Positions 36,785-49,500 of a stretch of DNA of 64,000 nt are shown here, one piece after another. The position numbers and the translations under genes are program-made. The DNA is from Megalobrama amblycephala (taxonomy: Eukaryota > Chordata > Actinopteri > Cypriniformes > Xenocyprididae), in the NCBI RefSeq assembly GCF_018812025.1, contig NC_063062.1, positions 7,317,058 to 7,381,057 on the forward strand, in the 5' to 3' direction. How positions within the stretch are numbered: position 1 is the first letter of the stretch; each line of letters starts with the position of its first letter. The notes beneath the pieces were generated by a model. It did no database searches, was not told the DNA's origin, and worked only from the letters and a program-made list of their open reading frames with translations.

Positions 36785-39700
36785 TAAGCCATGTAATGAG
36801 GCCTATTTCTAAATAAAGCTGGATATTCAACAAGTAAACATGTATGGTGGATTTCGATTTTATTCAAAAGAATTGATTGTGAAAATGCACTCTATATGAC
36901 AGGTGGTCATAAAGGAACACAGTTTCCATTTATAATGCCATATTGCTGAAGTCCTTGGTGTTATCAAGTCCTTTCTAGTCAGTTATGTGAATATATTCAT
37001 TTAGAATTTGCCAAATATTATCATAGGGAGGGTTTGAAAATAAGAATATTTTAACCCAAAAAAAAAAAAAAAACTAAAGTTGTTTAAATTTTACATTATT
37101 TTACATACTCTGAAAAATAAAATAGTGTATCATTCTTAGACAAGATGGATGGTTTTATAAAGAACAATTAACATCCCTGGAACCTTTCCAATGCACAAAA
37201 GATTCTGAATAATGGGAAAAGGTTCTTTTAACTATCTTTTAAAATGTGCTTCACACAAGAAAAAAATGGTTCATTTAAGAACTGTTCACTGAAAGGTTCT
37301 TTTATGGCATCACTGCAAAAACACCCTTTATTTTTAAGAGTAAGCCTATAGATGTTGTGTAGAATTTCAACCCCCTGCCAAATTATTACCCCCCTCGTTA
37401 AAGTCGCTACCTAATTGCCTAATCTTAACCCCACACCTACTTCCTAAACCTACCAATACTAGGGGGGTAATAATTTGGCAGGGGGTCAAAATTCAGAACA
37501 ACACCGGTTCACACAGAATGCGTTTTTGCTCTTAAAAATGCGAGACAGTTCGGTGGAATGAAAAAAACGCAAAAAGTCTATGGACACATTTTTTATAAAC
37601 TGCAGCACCGCATTTTTATGCACAAAATGCTGTGAAAGATGCGAGCACAACGGTTAAAGATGTCCGTCTCACATGTGTTTACATTGTAAAACAATGGAAA
37701 AGTAGCGGAATGGGAAAAAAACGTGTTCTCAGTAAGATAAGAGGGCATTTATTTCATGACTTTAATCTAAAAACATAAATGTAAATAAATAGTTAAAATA
37801 TATAACTCTTTTACCTGTTATCTCCCCTTTGTGGGTGAGCCCATGCACACAATGATATGAGTGACATTCATAGCCACTTAAAATCAGCGAAGTTCATGCC
37901 TCCAAACACTTTCCAAATGGTTTCAGTTTCAACTTACTGTAACCTCAGACTTCACTTTAACGGATATGTTTACAATGTGTTCAGTGTCAGTTTGTGACAG
38001 CTGCTTATCAGCACAAGCCTTGCCTTCTCAATCCTGACACTTTTTAAAGGATGAACTATTGGACAACTCTCAAATACATATGTTTTTGGTCTTTCTACAC
38101 CCTGTTGTACTCGTGACCTCTTCTTTTCTATTCATCAATACTCTTCTATACACGCAAGGGAGTGAACATAAAACTGGTTCCATTGGAAGAACACTTTTTT
38201 GGACTGAGATGATAAGCAGGATTATAAGCCCACATTGAATGCTTGTGTCTCAGGTCTGCTTTAGAGAGATTCAGGCTGGGTCGTCTGGCACCAGAGCTGC
38301 CTCATCAAACACTCCAGGGACAAAGCCTTGAGGCCAGAGTGAGGAGACCAGGATGTCCAGCAGACTTTACTAGAATCATCTTCTCCACAGGGATCACGAT
38401 CACAAGCCCCAGATGCCTCTGAATATCAGAAGTGAGGAAACAATATGCTGCAGTTCTCAGGCATCATCTGCAAAATCAAAAGGTTTTATTCCCATGAAGG
38501 TAAGTAGAGATGAAACCTTTACTTTACTAGCTGTTTGAATATTGACTGATTAGACTGCCATGCAAGAAATAAACTCATGTTTTAGTAAACCATAATTATG
38601 AAAAAAGGCAACATAAAAAATTATGACATAAATTCATATTTATGAGATTTTCAAGTCATAAGTCATATTCATGAGAAAGTCATATTTATGAAAATTCGAA
38701 GTTGACATACTAAGTAAAAATTATTACATAGAAAGTCAATTTGTATTTGTATGACTTGTTATAATTTCACACATAAGAGCTTACCTGACTATGACATAGA
38801 GAGAAAAAAAAATCGCTAAAGTTTTCAAAATTTTTGCAAAAATATTTTTTGCTAAGATAACAAATGGCAAAAGTTCAGCATGGCCTTTAAAACAAGATAG
38901 AAATACACTATTATATACACAGTTGCTTCTGTTGCCTTGGGCCAGTCAGCAACCATCTAGCAACCAATAAGAACACCTTATTAAGTAGTAAACTCCCAGC
39001 AACAGCCTAGCAACCAATCAGAACCATCAGCATTTTAGCTGTGTTTTTTTAAAATGTTAAATCAGTAATTAATTACTGTATATTATTTCTCAGTCACAAA
39101 ATATAGCCAAAAACATGCTTAACTGCATGAAAAAGCTAATTTATTGTCATTTAAACATTATTTCACACAACTTTTAATCTAGTATTTTAAATATATGCCA
39201 AAATATTCCCTCAATTGCTAGTTTTTGCAATATCAAGATGCTTCTACTGTGAAAAAATGGTTTGCTCTTAGTGAAAGTACTTTAGTCTTTCCTGTAATAT
39301 TTATTTCTCCCTTTGATGATGATGATTAGCGTGATCTGCAGGCGGATTATGAGAGGTAATAGTTTGATGGTCGTGCCTGAGTATGTTAGCTTAGTTGTGG
39401 TTAGGACAATCAGCTTCACCAGCCCTAATCACAAAGTCTCATGTATTAGTGATTTAGGGAAAGGGAGGAACATTGGACCAGAAGCCTGAGGATGGAGAGA
39501 TTACAACAGATGGCTTCCACAGGATTCTGTTCTCAATGGAAACTGATATACAGGTGCCAAGAATCATGCACTCAGCAGGATGGAAGATGAACAAAAAATG
39601 CGGTTTTCATTCCTTTTTGCCTTTCAGCACGCCTGTGAAGTGATAGACGTCATCGTGCAAAACCAGTTTAAAACTAAAGTTATTGGCCAATGCATAACAG

Positions 39701-39835
39701 ATATGCATGTCTATTTTAAATAAATAGCAGATGCATAAAAAACAATAAGAAAATAATAAATTGAATACATGAGATGCAGGTCGTCAGATAGGGTAATGTT
39801 ACTGACATAGAGATGCTATTTTTATTGTTTAAAAA
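36785..39835. other. No gene seen
   Basis: Holds the 150-bp foldback at 37354 and repeated 'gtcatatttatgag' words near 38590-38760. 38270-38500 is locally GC-richer and ends at an AAGGTAAG splice-donor-like site, so an untranslated exon is possible but unsupported. Confidence 0.45.
37354..37503. repeat. 150-bp foldback with CCCCCTGCCAAATTATTACC arms
   Basis: The left arm AATTTCAACCCCCTGCCAAA and right arm TTTGGCAGGGGGTCAAAATT are inverted copies of about 40 bp around a 'cctaaacctaccaatac' loop. Confidence 0.75.
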
Positions 39836-39837
<2 letters not shown>

Positions 39838-39930
<93 letters not shown>

Positions 39931-39949
39931 AAATATACAGTATATAAAA

Positions 39950-39988
<39 letters not shown>

Positions 39989-39997
39989 AAATATACA

Positions 39998-40043
<46 letters not shown>
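39838..40043. repeat. TA microsatellite, interrupted
   Basis: Three TA blocks (39838-39920, 39958-39983, 40000-40043) separated by near-copies of CACAAAATATACAGTATATA. ORFs of alternating Tyr-Ile are artefacts. Confidence 0.95.
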
Positions 40044-40045
<2 letters not shown>

Positions 40046-40046
<1 letters not shown>

Positions 40047-41637
40047 CTGAATGTTGACCTTTACATAATGTCAGGTTTTTACTCTTTCTACATCTGTAGA
40101 AAGAGACCTTGATTTATGTGAGTGCTCAGTATTTCACAGATTCTTCTACAGAACAGACCAGGATTTTCAAATGCAATATATAATAAGGCACTTAGTAGAC
40201 CTACCACAGTTTTTCACAAACCACTGCTTTCCACTCCAAGCTCCATAACACTAAATCAATCATATGCACCTTGGGTGTGTTTCACACTGTATTACTTATG
40301 TGAGCATTTGTAACAGCAACGCCTTCAAATGGAATGCAGAGGAACATCTGCTGCTGATGCACTTAGGCTTGATTTTGACAATTAGACAAGTAGGTATGCG
40401 TTTATAGCAAATGCTTACAGCAACTCCATAGCCAGATTCAATGGGGAAAAAGGGGGTCTCAAAAGTGCAAAAAAGATTTTGGATTAACCAAAGAGCTTCC
40501 ATGATGGTTCATAATCTATTTGCAAAGGTATGAATTTAGCTGATCATTGACAATGTAGTATATAGAGAAAATTGGAGCTCCAAAATGTGTTGAAAGGAAG
40601 TGTGTGTCAACTGTTGTTCTTTAGCGCCATCTTGTGGGTTAAAAAAAAACACATGCCAAGTGAAAAAAAGCAGAATAATGATATTAAAACATTTAGTTTT
40701 TCTCATTTATAAAACACAAACACATAATATAATTAATTTAAGCAGCAGAATGTAAACTGAAATAGCACACACTTATCCATGAGTAACATTATGGCAAAAC
40801 TGATGGCACACCAATCAGAATCTCAGGATAAATGTGATTGTGCTTTAGAAAATGCATCCTAACACTGCGACTCTGTGAGAGAGCTGAAAGAACCATCTAC
40901 AGGGTTTTATACTACTTACACAGAATAATTATAATACACAGTAACAGTACAGTAAATGTCACTATTCTATGTACAGTAAAGCACATGTTGTACACCCTCA
41001 AACACATGATTTTAAATTAGTAGCCATTTTTTACACATAGCCCACTGTATTTTTGCAAAAACTGAGGAAATTACTGCCTATGGTAGGTAAAGTCAGGTAC
41101 AGTTTGGGGTTTGTACAAGTTGGTGTGCAGTTCTGAGATTGTGTTTATAGTTTGAGAAAATGGTGAATTGTTTCATGAATTGTGTGTTAGAAATTGAGAA
41201 AAACTGCAGCCTAATAGCTTACTACAATCTTGTCTCAGCAAAGCTTATTTACTGTAAACCGTTTGTTACTTTAAATCCTGTTGACTGTCATGCTACAGTT
41301 TCATTTTGTATTTGGATCTTTTTAGGAACTTTTACTGAACTATCTCTGCCACCTCAACACTGTCAATCAACACTACAACGGCAAGATATTTTATACGGCC
41401 TCATTATCTGGGGTTTAGAGTCTCTGAGGACCCTTTAAATACAGACAATATTTCAGCATGTGTCCATCAGGTGTGTTTTAAGGATCTCCACAGAGCAGTT
41501 AACAGATTTATTATCTATAAATTGTGTGTTCCTTTAAGCGTAATAAAAAGCTTCAGTGACATCACATGAATTCCAAAAGTTTATTTTGTAAAATATATAT
41601 TTTGTACTCTATCATTTATGTTTGTATGTATATATAT
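40046..41637. other. No gene seen
   Basis: AT-rich. Short ORFs (40122-40313, 41160-41438) lack motifs. Confidence 0.5.
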
Positions 41638-42574
41638 ACAGTACAGTCCAAAAGTTTGGAACCACTAAGATTTTTAATGTTTTTAAAAGAAGTTTCGTCT
41701 GCTCACCAAGGCTACATTTATTTAATTAAAAATACAGAAAAAAACAGTAATATTGTGAAATATTATTACAATTTAAAATAACTGTGTACTATTTAAATAT
41801 ATTTGACAAAGTAATTTATTCCTGTGATGCAAAGCTGAATTCTCAGCATCGTTACTCCAGTCTTCAGTGTCACATGATCCTTCAGAAATCATTCTAATAT
41901 GCTGATTTGCTGCTCAATAAACATTTATGATTATTTTCAATGTTGAAAACAGTTGTGTACTTTTTTTTTCAGGATTCCTTGATGAATAGAAAGTTCAAAA
42001 GAACAGCATTTATCTGAAATACAAAGCTTCTGTAGCATTATACACTACCGTTCAAAAGTTTGGGGTCAGTAAGAATTTTTATTTTTATTTTTTTGAAAAG
42101 AAATTAAAGAAATGAATACTTTTATTCAGCAAGGATGCATTAAATCAATCAAAAGTGGCAGTAAAGACATTTATAATGTTACAAAAGATTAGATTTCAGA
42201 TAAACACTGTTCTTTTGAACTTTCTATTCATCAAATAATCCTGAAAAAAAATATTGTACACAAATATTTTGTACAATTGTACACATTAAATGTTTCTTGA
42301 GCAGCAGATCAGCATATTAGAATGATTTCTGAAGGATCATGTGACACTGAAGACTGGAGTAATGATGCTGAAAATTCAGCTTTGCCATCACAGGAATAAA
42401 TTACTTTGTGAAATATATTCAAATAGAAAACAGTTATTTTAAATTGTAATAATATTTCACAATATTACTGTTTTTTACTGTATTTTTAATTAAATAAATG
42501 TAGCCTTGGTGAGCAGACGAAACTTCTTTTAAAAACATTAAAAATCTTAGTGGGTTCCAAACTTTTGAACTGTA

Positions 42575-42582
<8 letters not shown>
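41638..42582. repeat. Palindromic CAAAAGTTTGG-type element, 945 bp
   Basis: TACAGTACAGTCCAAAAGTT at the left and its inverted copy AACTTTTGAACTGTACTGTA at the right. The arms pair over about 350 bp. A second family start (ACCGTTCAAAAGTTTGGGGT) at about 42047 lies in the loop. Followed directly by a TA microsatellite. Confidence 0.8.

Positions 42583-42639
<57 letters not shown>
42583..42639. repeat. TA microsatellite
   Basis: Uninterrupted TA repeat next to the end of the palindromic element at 41638-42582. Confidence 0.9.
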
Positions 42640-42642
<3 letters not shown>

Positions 42643-42791
42643 ATATATTTATAAAGATTTTATTTAATTATAAACAAAACGTGTACAAAACACAATACAG
42701 TTTGACAGCAATAGGCCTATAATCATTCCATTTAAAATTATGAGCATTTTAAAAAGAAACAAAACATGAATAAATGTTTGCACTTCTCATC

Positions 42792-42797
42792 TTTATT
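42792..42797 (-). terminator. Candidate polyadenylation signal AATAAA of the SLC23 gene
   Basis: An AATAAA hexamer lies on the minus strand about 510 bp beyond the last SLC23 stop. Such hexamers are common in AT-rich DNA and a TE fragment lies between, so this is only a candidate. Confidence 0.25.
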
Positions 42798-42841
42798 TGA
42801 AATCACCCCTAGAGCACCATTAAGAAAAGAAAATATTAATC

Positions 42842-43067
42842 AGTAACACTTTACAATAAGGTACTATTAGTTAACATTAATTCATTAGTTAACATGAACT
42901 AACAATGAAAAAAAAGGTAAAGCGTTTTTTAATCTTAATGTTAATTTCAACATTTGCTAATACATTAAAAAATAAATCCTGTAACAAATGTATTGCTCAT
43001 TGTAAGATAAAGTTAGTTAATGAATTTACTAACATTTTCTAATAAGACCTTATTGTGAAGTGTTACT
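42842..43067. mobile_element. Short AGTAACACTTTACAATAAGG MITE
   Basis: Inverted ends AGTAACACTTTACAATAAGG and CCTTATTGTGAAGTGTTACT around a 186-bp AT-rich centre. A clear target duplication is not visible. It lies just downstream of the SLC23 stop. Confidence 0.7.
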
Positions 43068-43304
43068 CATTATGTTTACAGATAATTCATAAAGATAAAA
43101 ATAGAGAGATATATTTGAACAGTACTGCTTCAGATTAGATATTAAATTATGAATATGGGGGTAGCTGCCTTCCAGTTCAGTCCATACCTCTGAATATGAC
43201 AGAGAATTGAATATGACTCTGAATATGACTATATCACAGAATTAGGAGCCTTTCTACTTTAGACTAAATTGTCTCTGATTTAAGATGGATGTCTCCATCA
43301 TAGA

Positions 43305-43565
43305 CTATAATGCCACCCCCGCTATGATGTGTGCATCATCTTTGTTAGGCTCTTTGGTGTCCAAAGAATCCAGACTGGATGGTGGGTCATCCTGTGTGGT
43401 GACTTTGTGTGTAGGGCAGAAGGCACATATTTGGTCCATGTGAAGGAAGAGAGGCAGGTAGTAATTCCAAAGGGAAGCCCATACACGTCATCACTTTCTA
43501 AGGTGTTGTCTGACTCATTTTGGTGGGCCTTGTTCCATGCAATAATGCCCGTTCGCGTTTCGTTC
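43305..43565 (-). CDS. slc23a4-like: SLC23 gene last exon: C-terminal tail, two 1-base deletions
   Basis: The acceptor CCCGCAG gives GTKRER in the frame inherited from exon 12. The family-like continuation [20 protein letters not shown] then sits in a second frame, and [20 protein letters not shown] in a third. Each shift is explained by one missing base in a short homopolymer: a G run near 43533-43536, and a T run near 43424-43428. Without correction the inherited frame stops soon after. The third frame stops at 43305-43307, the second at 43322-43324. The hydrophilic tail is normal for the family. Confidence 0.8.
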
Positions 43566-46500
43566 CTGCGGGAACATTAAACAGACTGTTATTGCAAAGG
43601 TGCCAAGTTACTTGATGAATCAGATGTTAAAATTGGTACAGTTACTGAAGCAGATTATTAGCAGAACTCACCAGGTATCGTGTTATCAAGCAGAAATCCA
43701 AAAAATCCTCCGACAAACATACTGGTTGTCAGAAGCACTAGAAGTACATGGTCCAGTTCAACAACTCCTAATACAAAAAGAAAGCACAAGATATTTGTAA
43801 TTGGAATACATACAGGATGTTGACTGTAAATGTGTCTTTATCTAAAGAGTTTGTAGCATGTGATTTTCCAGTACCGATCAAAGTTTATATACCTGTTGCT
43901 ATAGATGTTGGGTTTTTCATTATCCAGTTAGGAATAGTAAGCCCAGTGAACATGGAGAATCCAAAGATAAAGATGTTCCGTGAAGAATTCATGTCTGTAT
44001 ACTATTAATAATAGAAATCAGTCATGTTAACAATATATCATATTAAACATATGAAGAAAGAAAATTAAAAAAATAATACTTTTATTCAGCAAGGATGCAT
44101 ACAATTTATCAAAAGTGACAGTAAAGACATTTATAATGTTACAAAAGATTTCCATTTCAAATAAATCTGTTCTTTTAAACTTTCTAATAATCAAAGAACC
44201 TTGAATAAAAAAATATCATATTTTTCAGAAAAATATTAAGCAGCACAAATACAAAGTTCTGTCATGAAACTCTAGATGGCGCAGGCTAATAGGTCAATTA
44301 ACTCAACCTACTCGTAATCACATTGTTATCTATAGGACACAGCTGATTAGTTCCTGCTGTATAAGTAGCCAATGAGCTCACTGCTCAAACTTAAAATACT
44401 TAGGTAGCATTTGCCTTAGCAGTGCAGTGCGCTTCAGAAACCCTCCACCTTCCCCAGCTCCACCTGTATTGATCTGCTACGGGAAATTCATGTACGCTAT
44501 ATTGTACAGCAGCAGCGTGTCATGTATGAATTGACAGTATCAAGTTTTGTACTTGCTCTGCAGCAGCAGCAGCAATAACCTACAGCAGCACCAAGACCAA
44601 CATATCAACATTGTCATACCCCTTGATATGCCGAACACTCCGAGAGTGGTCATGACAGAACTGTTTTTTACATTAATAATAATAAGAAATGTTTCTTGAG
44701 CACCAAATCAGTATATTAGAAGGATGAAGGATGCTGAAAATTCTGATTCCTGCCATCACAGGAATAAATTACATTTTAAAATAAGTCAAAATAGAAAACA
44801 ACTATGTATGTAATTATATTCTATAATATTACTGTTTTTACTGTATTTTTAACTATTATTTTTGTTTATCAAATTGATGCATCCTTGGTGAACATACAGT
44901 GGGTACGGAAAGTATTCAGACCCCCTTAAATTTTTCACTCTTTGTTATATTGCAGCCATTTGCTAAAATCATTTAAGTTCATTTTTTTTCCTCATTAATG
45001 TACACACAGCACCCCATATTGACAGAAAAACACAGAATTGTTGACATTTTTGCAGATTTATTAAAAAAGAAAAACTGAAATATCACATGGTCCTAAGTAT
45101 TCAGACCCTTTGCTCAGTATTTAGTAGAAGCACCCTTTTGATCTAATACAGCCATGAGTCTTTTTGGGAAAGATGCAACAAGTTTTTCACACCTGGATTT
45201 GGGGATCCTCTGCCATTCCTCCTTGCAGATCCTCTCCAGTTCTGTCAGGTTGGATGGTAAACGTTGGTGGACAGCCATTTTCAGGTCTCTCCAGAGATGC
45301 TCAATTGGGTTTAAGTCAGGGCTCTGGCTGGGCCATTCAAGAACAGTCACAGAGTTGTTGTGAAGCCACTCCTTCGTTATTTTAGCTGTGTGCTTAGGGT
45401 CATTGTCTTGTTGGAAGGTAAACCTTCGGCCCAGTCTGAGGTCCTGAGCACTCTGGAGAAGGTTTTCGTCCAGGATATCCCTGTACTTGGCCGCATTCAT
45501 CTTTCCCTCGATTGCAACCAGTCGTCCTGTCCCTGCAGCTGAAAAACACCCCCACAGCATGATGCTGCCACCACCATGCTTCACTGTTGGGACTGTATTG
45601 GACAGGTGATGAGCAGTGCCTGGTTTTCTCCACACATACCGCTTAGAATTAAGGCCAAAAAGTTCTATCTTTGTCTCATCAGACCAGAGAATCATATTTC
45701 TCACCATCTTGGCAAACTCCCTGCGGGCTTTCATGTGTCTTGCACTGAGGAAAGGCTTCCGTCGGGCCACTCTGCCATACAGCCCCGACTGGTGGAGGGC
45801 TGCAGTGATGGTTGACTTTCTACAACTTTCTCCCATCTCCCGACTGCATCTCTGGAGCTCAGCCACAGTGATCTTTGGGTTCTTCTTTACCTCTCTCACC
45901 AAGGCTCTTCTCCCCCAATAGCTCAGTTTGGCCGGACAGCCAGCTCTAGGAAGGGTTCTGGTCGTCCCAAACGTCTTCCATTTAAGGATTATGGAGGCCA
46001 CTGTGCTCTTAGGAACCTTAAGTGCAGCAGAATTTTTTTGTAACCTTGGCCAGATCTGTGCCTTGCCACAATTCTGTCTCTGAGCTCTTCAGGCAGTTCC
46101 TTTGACCTCACGATTCTCATTTGCTCTGACATGCACTGTGAGCTGTAAGGTCTTATATAGACAGGTGTGTGGCTTTCCTAATCAAGTCCAATCAGTATAA
46201 TCAAACACAGCTGGACTCAAATGAAGGTGTAGAACCATCTCAAGGATGATCAGAAGAAATGGACAGCACCTGAGTTAAATATATGAGTGTCACAGCAAAG
46301 GGTCTGAATACTTAGGACCATGTGATATTTCAGTTTTTCTTTTTTAATAAATCTGCAAAAATGTCAACAATTCTGTGTTTTTCTGTCAATATGGGGTGCT
46401 GTGTGTACATTAATGAGGAAAAAAATGAACTTAAATGATTTTAGCAAATGGCTGCAATATAACAAAGAGTGAAAAATTTAAGGGGGTCTGAATACTTTCC

Positions 46501-49500
46501 GTACCCACTGTACATTTCTTGCTAACCCCAAACTTTTGACTGGTATGTAGGTACAATATGAGCACCTAATGTGAAGCTTTTGCATTAACAAATCGGTTTT
46601 TACCTGTAGACTTGAAACACCAGCAGCCATAATGACCCCGAACATGACCAGAAACATTCCTCCAATGACAGGCGTTGGTATTGTAGTAAATATGGCTCCA
46701 ATTTTCCCAAACATTCCCATTATAATCATTACAAAGCCACTGGCCACAATCACCATGCGACTACCAACCTGCAAAGAGGAAAGTTTCCTCTCAGTTAGTG
46801 TTCACAGAAAATTATTCCAAACAATCTCTCACAATCTAATTTGTTTTTTGTTTTGTTTTTTGGGTGGGTGGTGGGGGGGGTTAGATAGTGGATAGTAGTG
46901 TTGTAAGCCTTTGCAATCATTAAAAAAAAGTGAAACTTTGTACCTTGGTGATCCCCAAGGCTCCTACGTTCTCACTGTAGGAGGTGGTTCCGTTGCCTGT
47001 GCCCCAGGCACCTGCCAGCAGACACCCAATGCCTTCAATGCCAATGCCCCTGTTGATGGCATGTCTAGGTGGAGGTGGGGCACCAGATAGCCTGGCACAG
47101 GCATGATAATCACCCACTGATTCAATCATTGAGGATATGACTCCTGCCAAGATTCCAAAAACCCCTGCCAGACTAACAGTTGGCACTCCCCATTGACCTG
47201 GAAAAAGAATTAGATATCTATAAAAACTTATATTGATGATGTCAATAGCCTATGTGATAATACAACAGCAATAATACATTATGATTACTGTAAAGATACA
47301 GTAATGGTCATTAAAAATACTTTATTGGTCTTAATTGTGCTGGTTGTAAAACCTGGATAAGGAAATCTGAACCAAGGCGCCCTGCTGGTAATGTCTCCTT
47401 TAATGTCAGTCCGAGCTAGATAGCCATATTTGTCAGGGTCTGAGGGCAGGACATCGTAGATCGTCAGCAGGTAACAAATCAACCAAGAAAGAGTGATTCC
47501 TAGCAGGACCTGAGGAAACAAACCTTGCTTATGAAGGAGTTTTTATGAAGCATTCATATTTAGAAAACAGATATAAAACTTACCGGCAGAATCTGAAATA
47601 TGTAAATCTTGGTGGTGTGAAATTTCTTGGCTTTGGTGTATTTGGGGAAAGGGATAGCAATATGACGGAGGTACTGCGAGAATATCACAATCAAACACGT
47701 CGTCCTGTGGAGGACAATAAGACTGTGTTATGGCTCTGTGTCATTTTAAGTTTAAAAGAGCATTACCTGTAACCATTTCATGTAAGTGACAAAAAAAAAA
47801 ATCCAAACAGTATTGATTATAGTGTACCTGCTTCAAATTTTGATTAATGATGATTAATTAGTACACACATGGAAGAGATGCCCCAATGGTGTCCTGCATT
47901 CATGCCAGCGGAGTCAAACAGCGATAGGCCGATTAGTGAAATAGTAGGTGCGATGGTCAAAGGGCCAATGAAACGCATAAAGATGCCAATGAGACCGGAG
48001 AATCCCACCAGCACTTGGAATAGGGAGCCCACCATGATTGAGCCTTGGAGCTGTGAAGACAACAGAAACAGAATTGTGTTGATGTTGTGTTGCTGTAACA
48101 AGATAATCTTGTATATCTTCTGTTAAATAACATCTTTACCTCTACCTTTCCATCTATTTAAATATGCAGTGGCCCAAAAAGTATGAATTTCATTGGGTTA
48201 TATATTATACTACGGGTCTGTTGAATGCTCAAATCTGATTGGTTGACCAACATTCTAAGTAGTGCAATTATTTTCAGGGAAATGCACGGCTAATAACCAA
48301 GCAAATAAATATAGTAAACAACAGGATGAAAATGACAAATAATTGTCATGGTTTTCGCCACAAAATACGTTTTATTGTGTCCTGAAAGGGCAAAATCTCT
48401 CACACGCTCTCTCTCTTTCAAACGTACACACGTAGCCTACTGTATACTGTAGTACGGACACATACTCATACAGAACCGTTTGGAATTAGCAACGGAGGCT
48501 TGGGATGAGATGCGTAAGAAATTAGTCCGACACACAAGAGTGTTTTAAGGACAAAAACATGACAAATGTCTTGAAATACAACATCGGATCAGTGACTTGA
48601 GGTGTGGTAACTTATAAGCGAAATAATTGACAACGGGCCGTTGAATTCTTAGAAAATAAGAATTCAACATTATTTTCTAAGAATTCAAAGGTCCGTTGTC
48701 AATTATTCCTTACTTAAGTCACGTGTTATCAAGCAACTTGCAAACAAGCGATGCTTTTCTCACATTTAACTATTTTTGCAATGATGTCATTTTTAGTGAA
48801 TGTACTCACTTTAGTGGAGTGAGTTTCCCTCAAGTTCACAGGGGTGACCCTCAAGGACCACAGGTGTATCATTTTCATCATTTTAACTATGAACATGTTA
48901 CAAATTTGACATCCAGAAAGTGTCCATTTTTTAACAGCCATTTTATTTGTAAATGTAAAAAGTGTCATTTTGACAATTTTTTGCTTCAGATTCTAATATA
49001 ATCTAATATAATGACTTTTCTGATGACGTGTTTACTGGGGCGAGGGCGGGACAACCTGTCACTCATATGAGATCACAGTAATAGCAAACCACAATCATCC
49101 AATCAATTCTCAACAGACAAAGTCAAGTCTCACTCTACATTTTATCTTGTTCAGGAAGCCGTTTCATTCAGATATATGTCAAAATAGGGAAGAAAAACAC
49201 TATCGCAACTTCCATTTCATGTCTTCTTTAACTATGCAAATAAAAATTAGGACTACTCTACTCTACACCGCGTTCCAAACTATTATGCAAGTGACATATC
49301 AGTAAGATTTCAGTAGAATAAACATTCAGATTTTAGTTTTTCTAAGAAAATGTATGTTTGTTTATTTATCCATGTCTTTTTAGATAACTGGTATCAATCT
49401 CAGACAAAATAATTTGCCAGGTCTACTTAAGTCACAGTTCTCATGCCATATGGAGAGGAAGAAAGATCTTTCTAAAGATGAAAAGCATGAAATGGTCCAA

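Larger units (their letters stand above)
44040..46547. repeat. CAAAAGTTTGG-family repeat, split twice
   Basis: Pieces 44075-44250, 44661-44895 and 46512-46535 are in register with intact relatives ('acttttattcagcaaggatgca', 'aagaaatgtttcttgagcac', 'ccccaaacttttgac'). They are separated by an LTR-like block and by Tc1 copy B. Confidence 0.7.

Noticed and set aside
38270..38505. Possible untranslated first exon ending at AAGGTAAG
   Set aside because: A donor-like site alone is not enough; no partner exon or promoter was found.
39716..40057. Overlapping ORFs of alternating Tyr and Ile on both strands
   Set aside because: They are translations of the TA microsatellite and have no coding value.
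43329..44008. Plus-strand ORFs over the SLC23 3' exons
   Set aside because: Antisense of real SLC23 exons; the minus strand carries the conserved protein.
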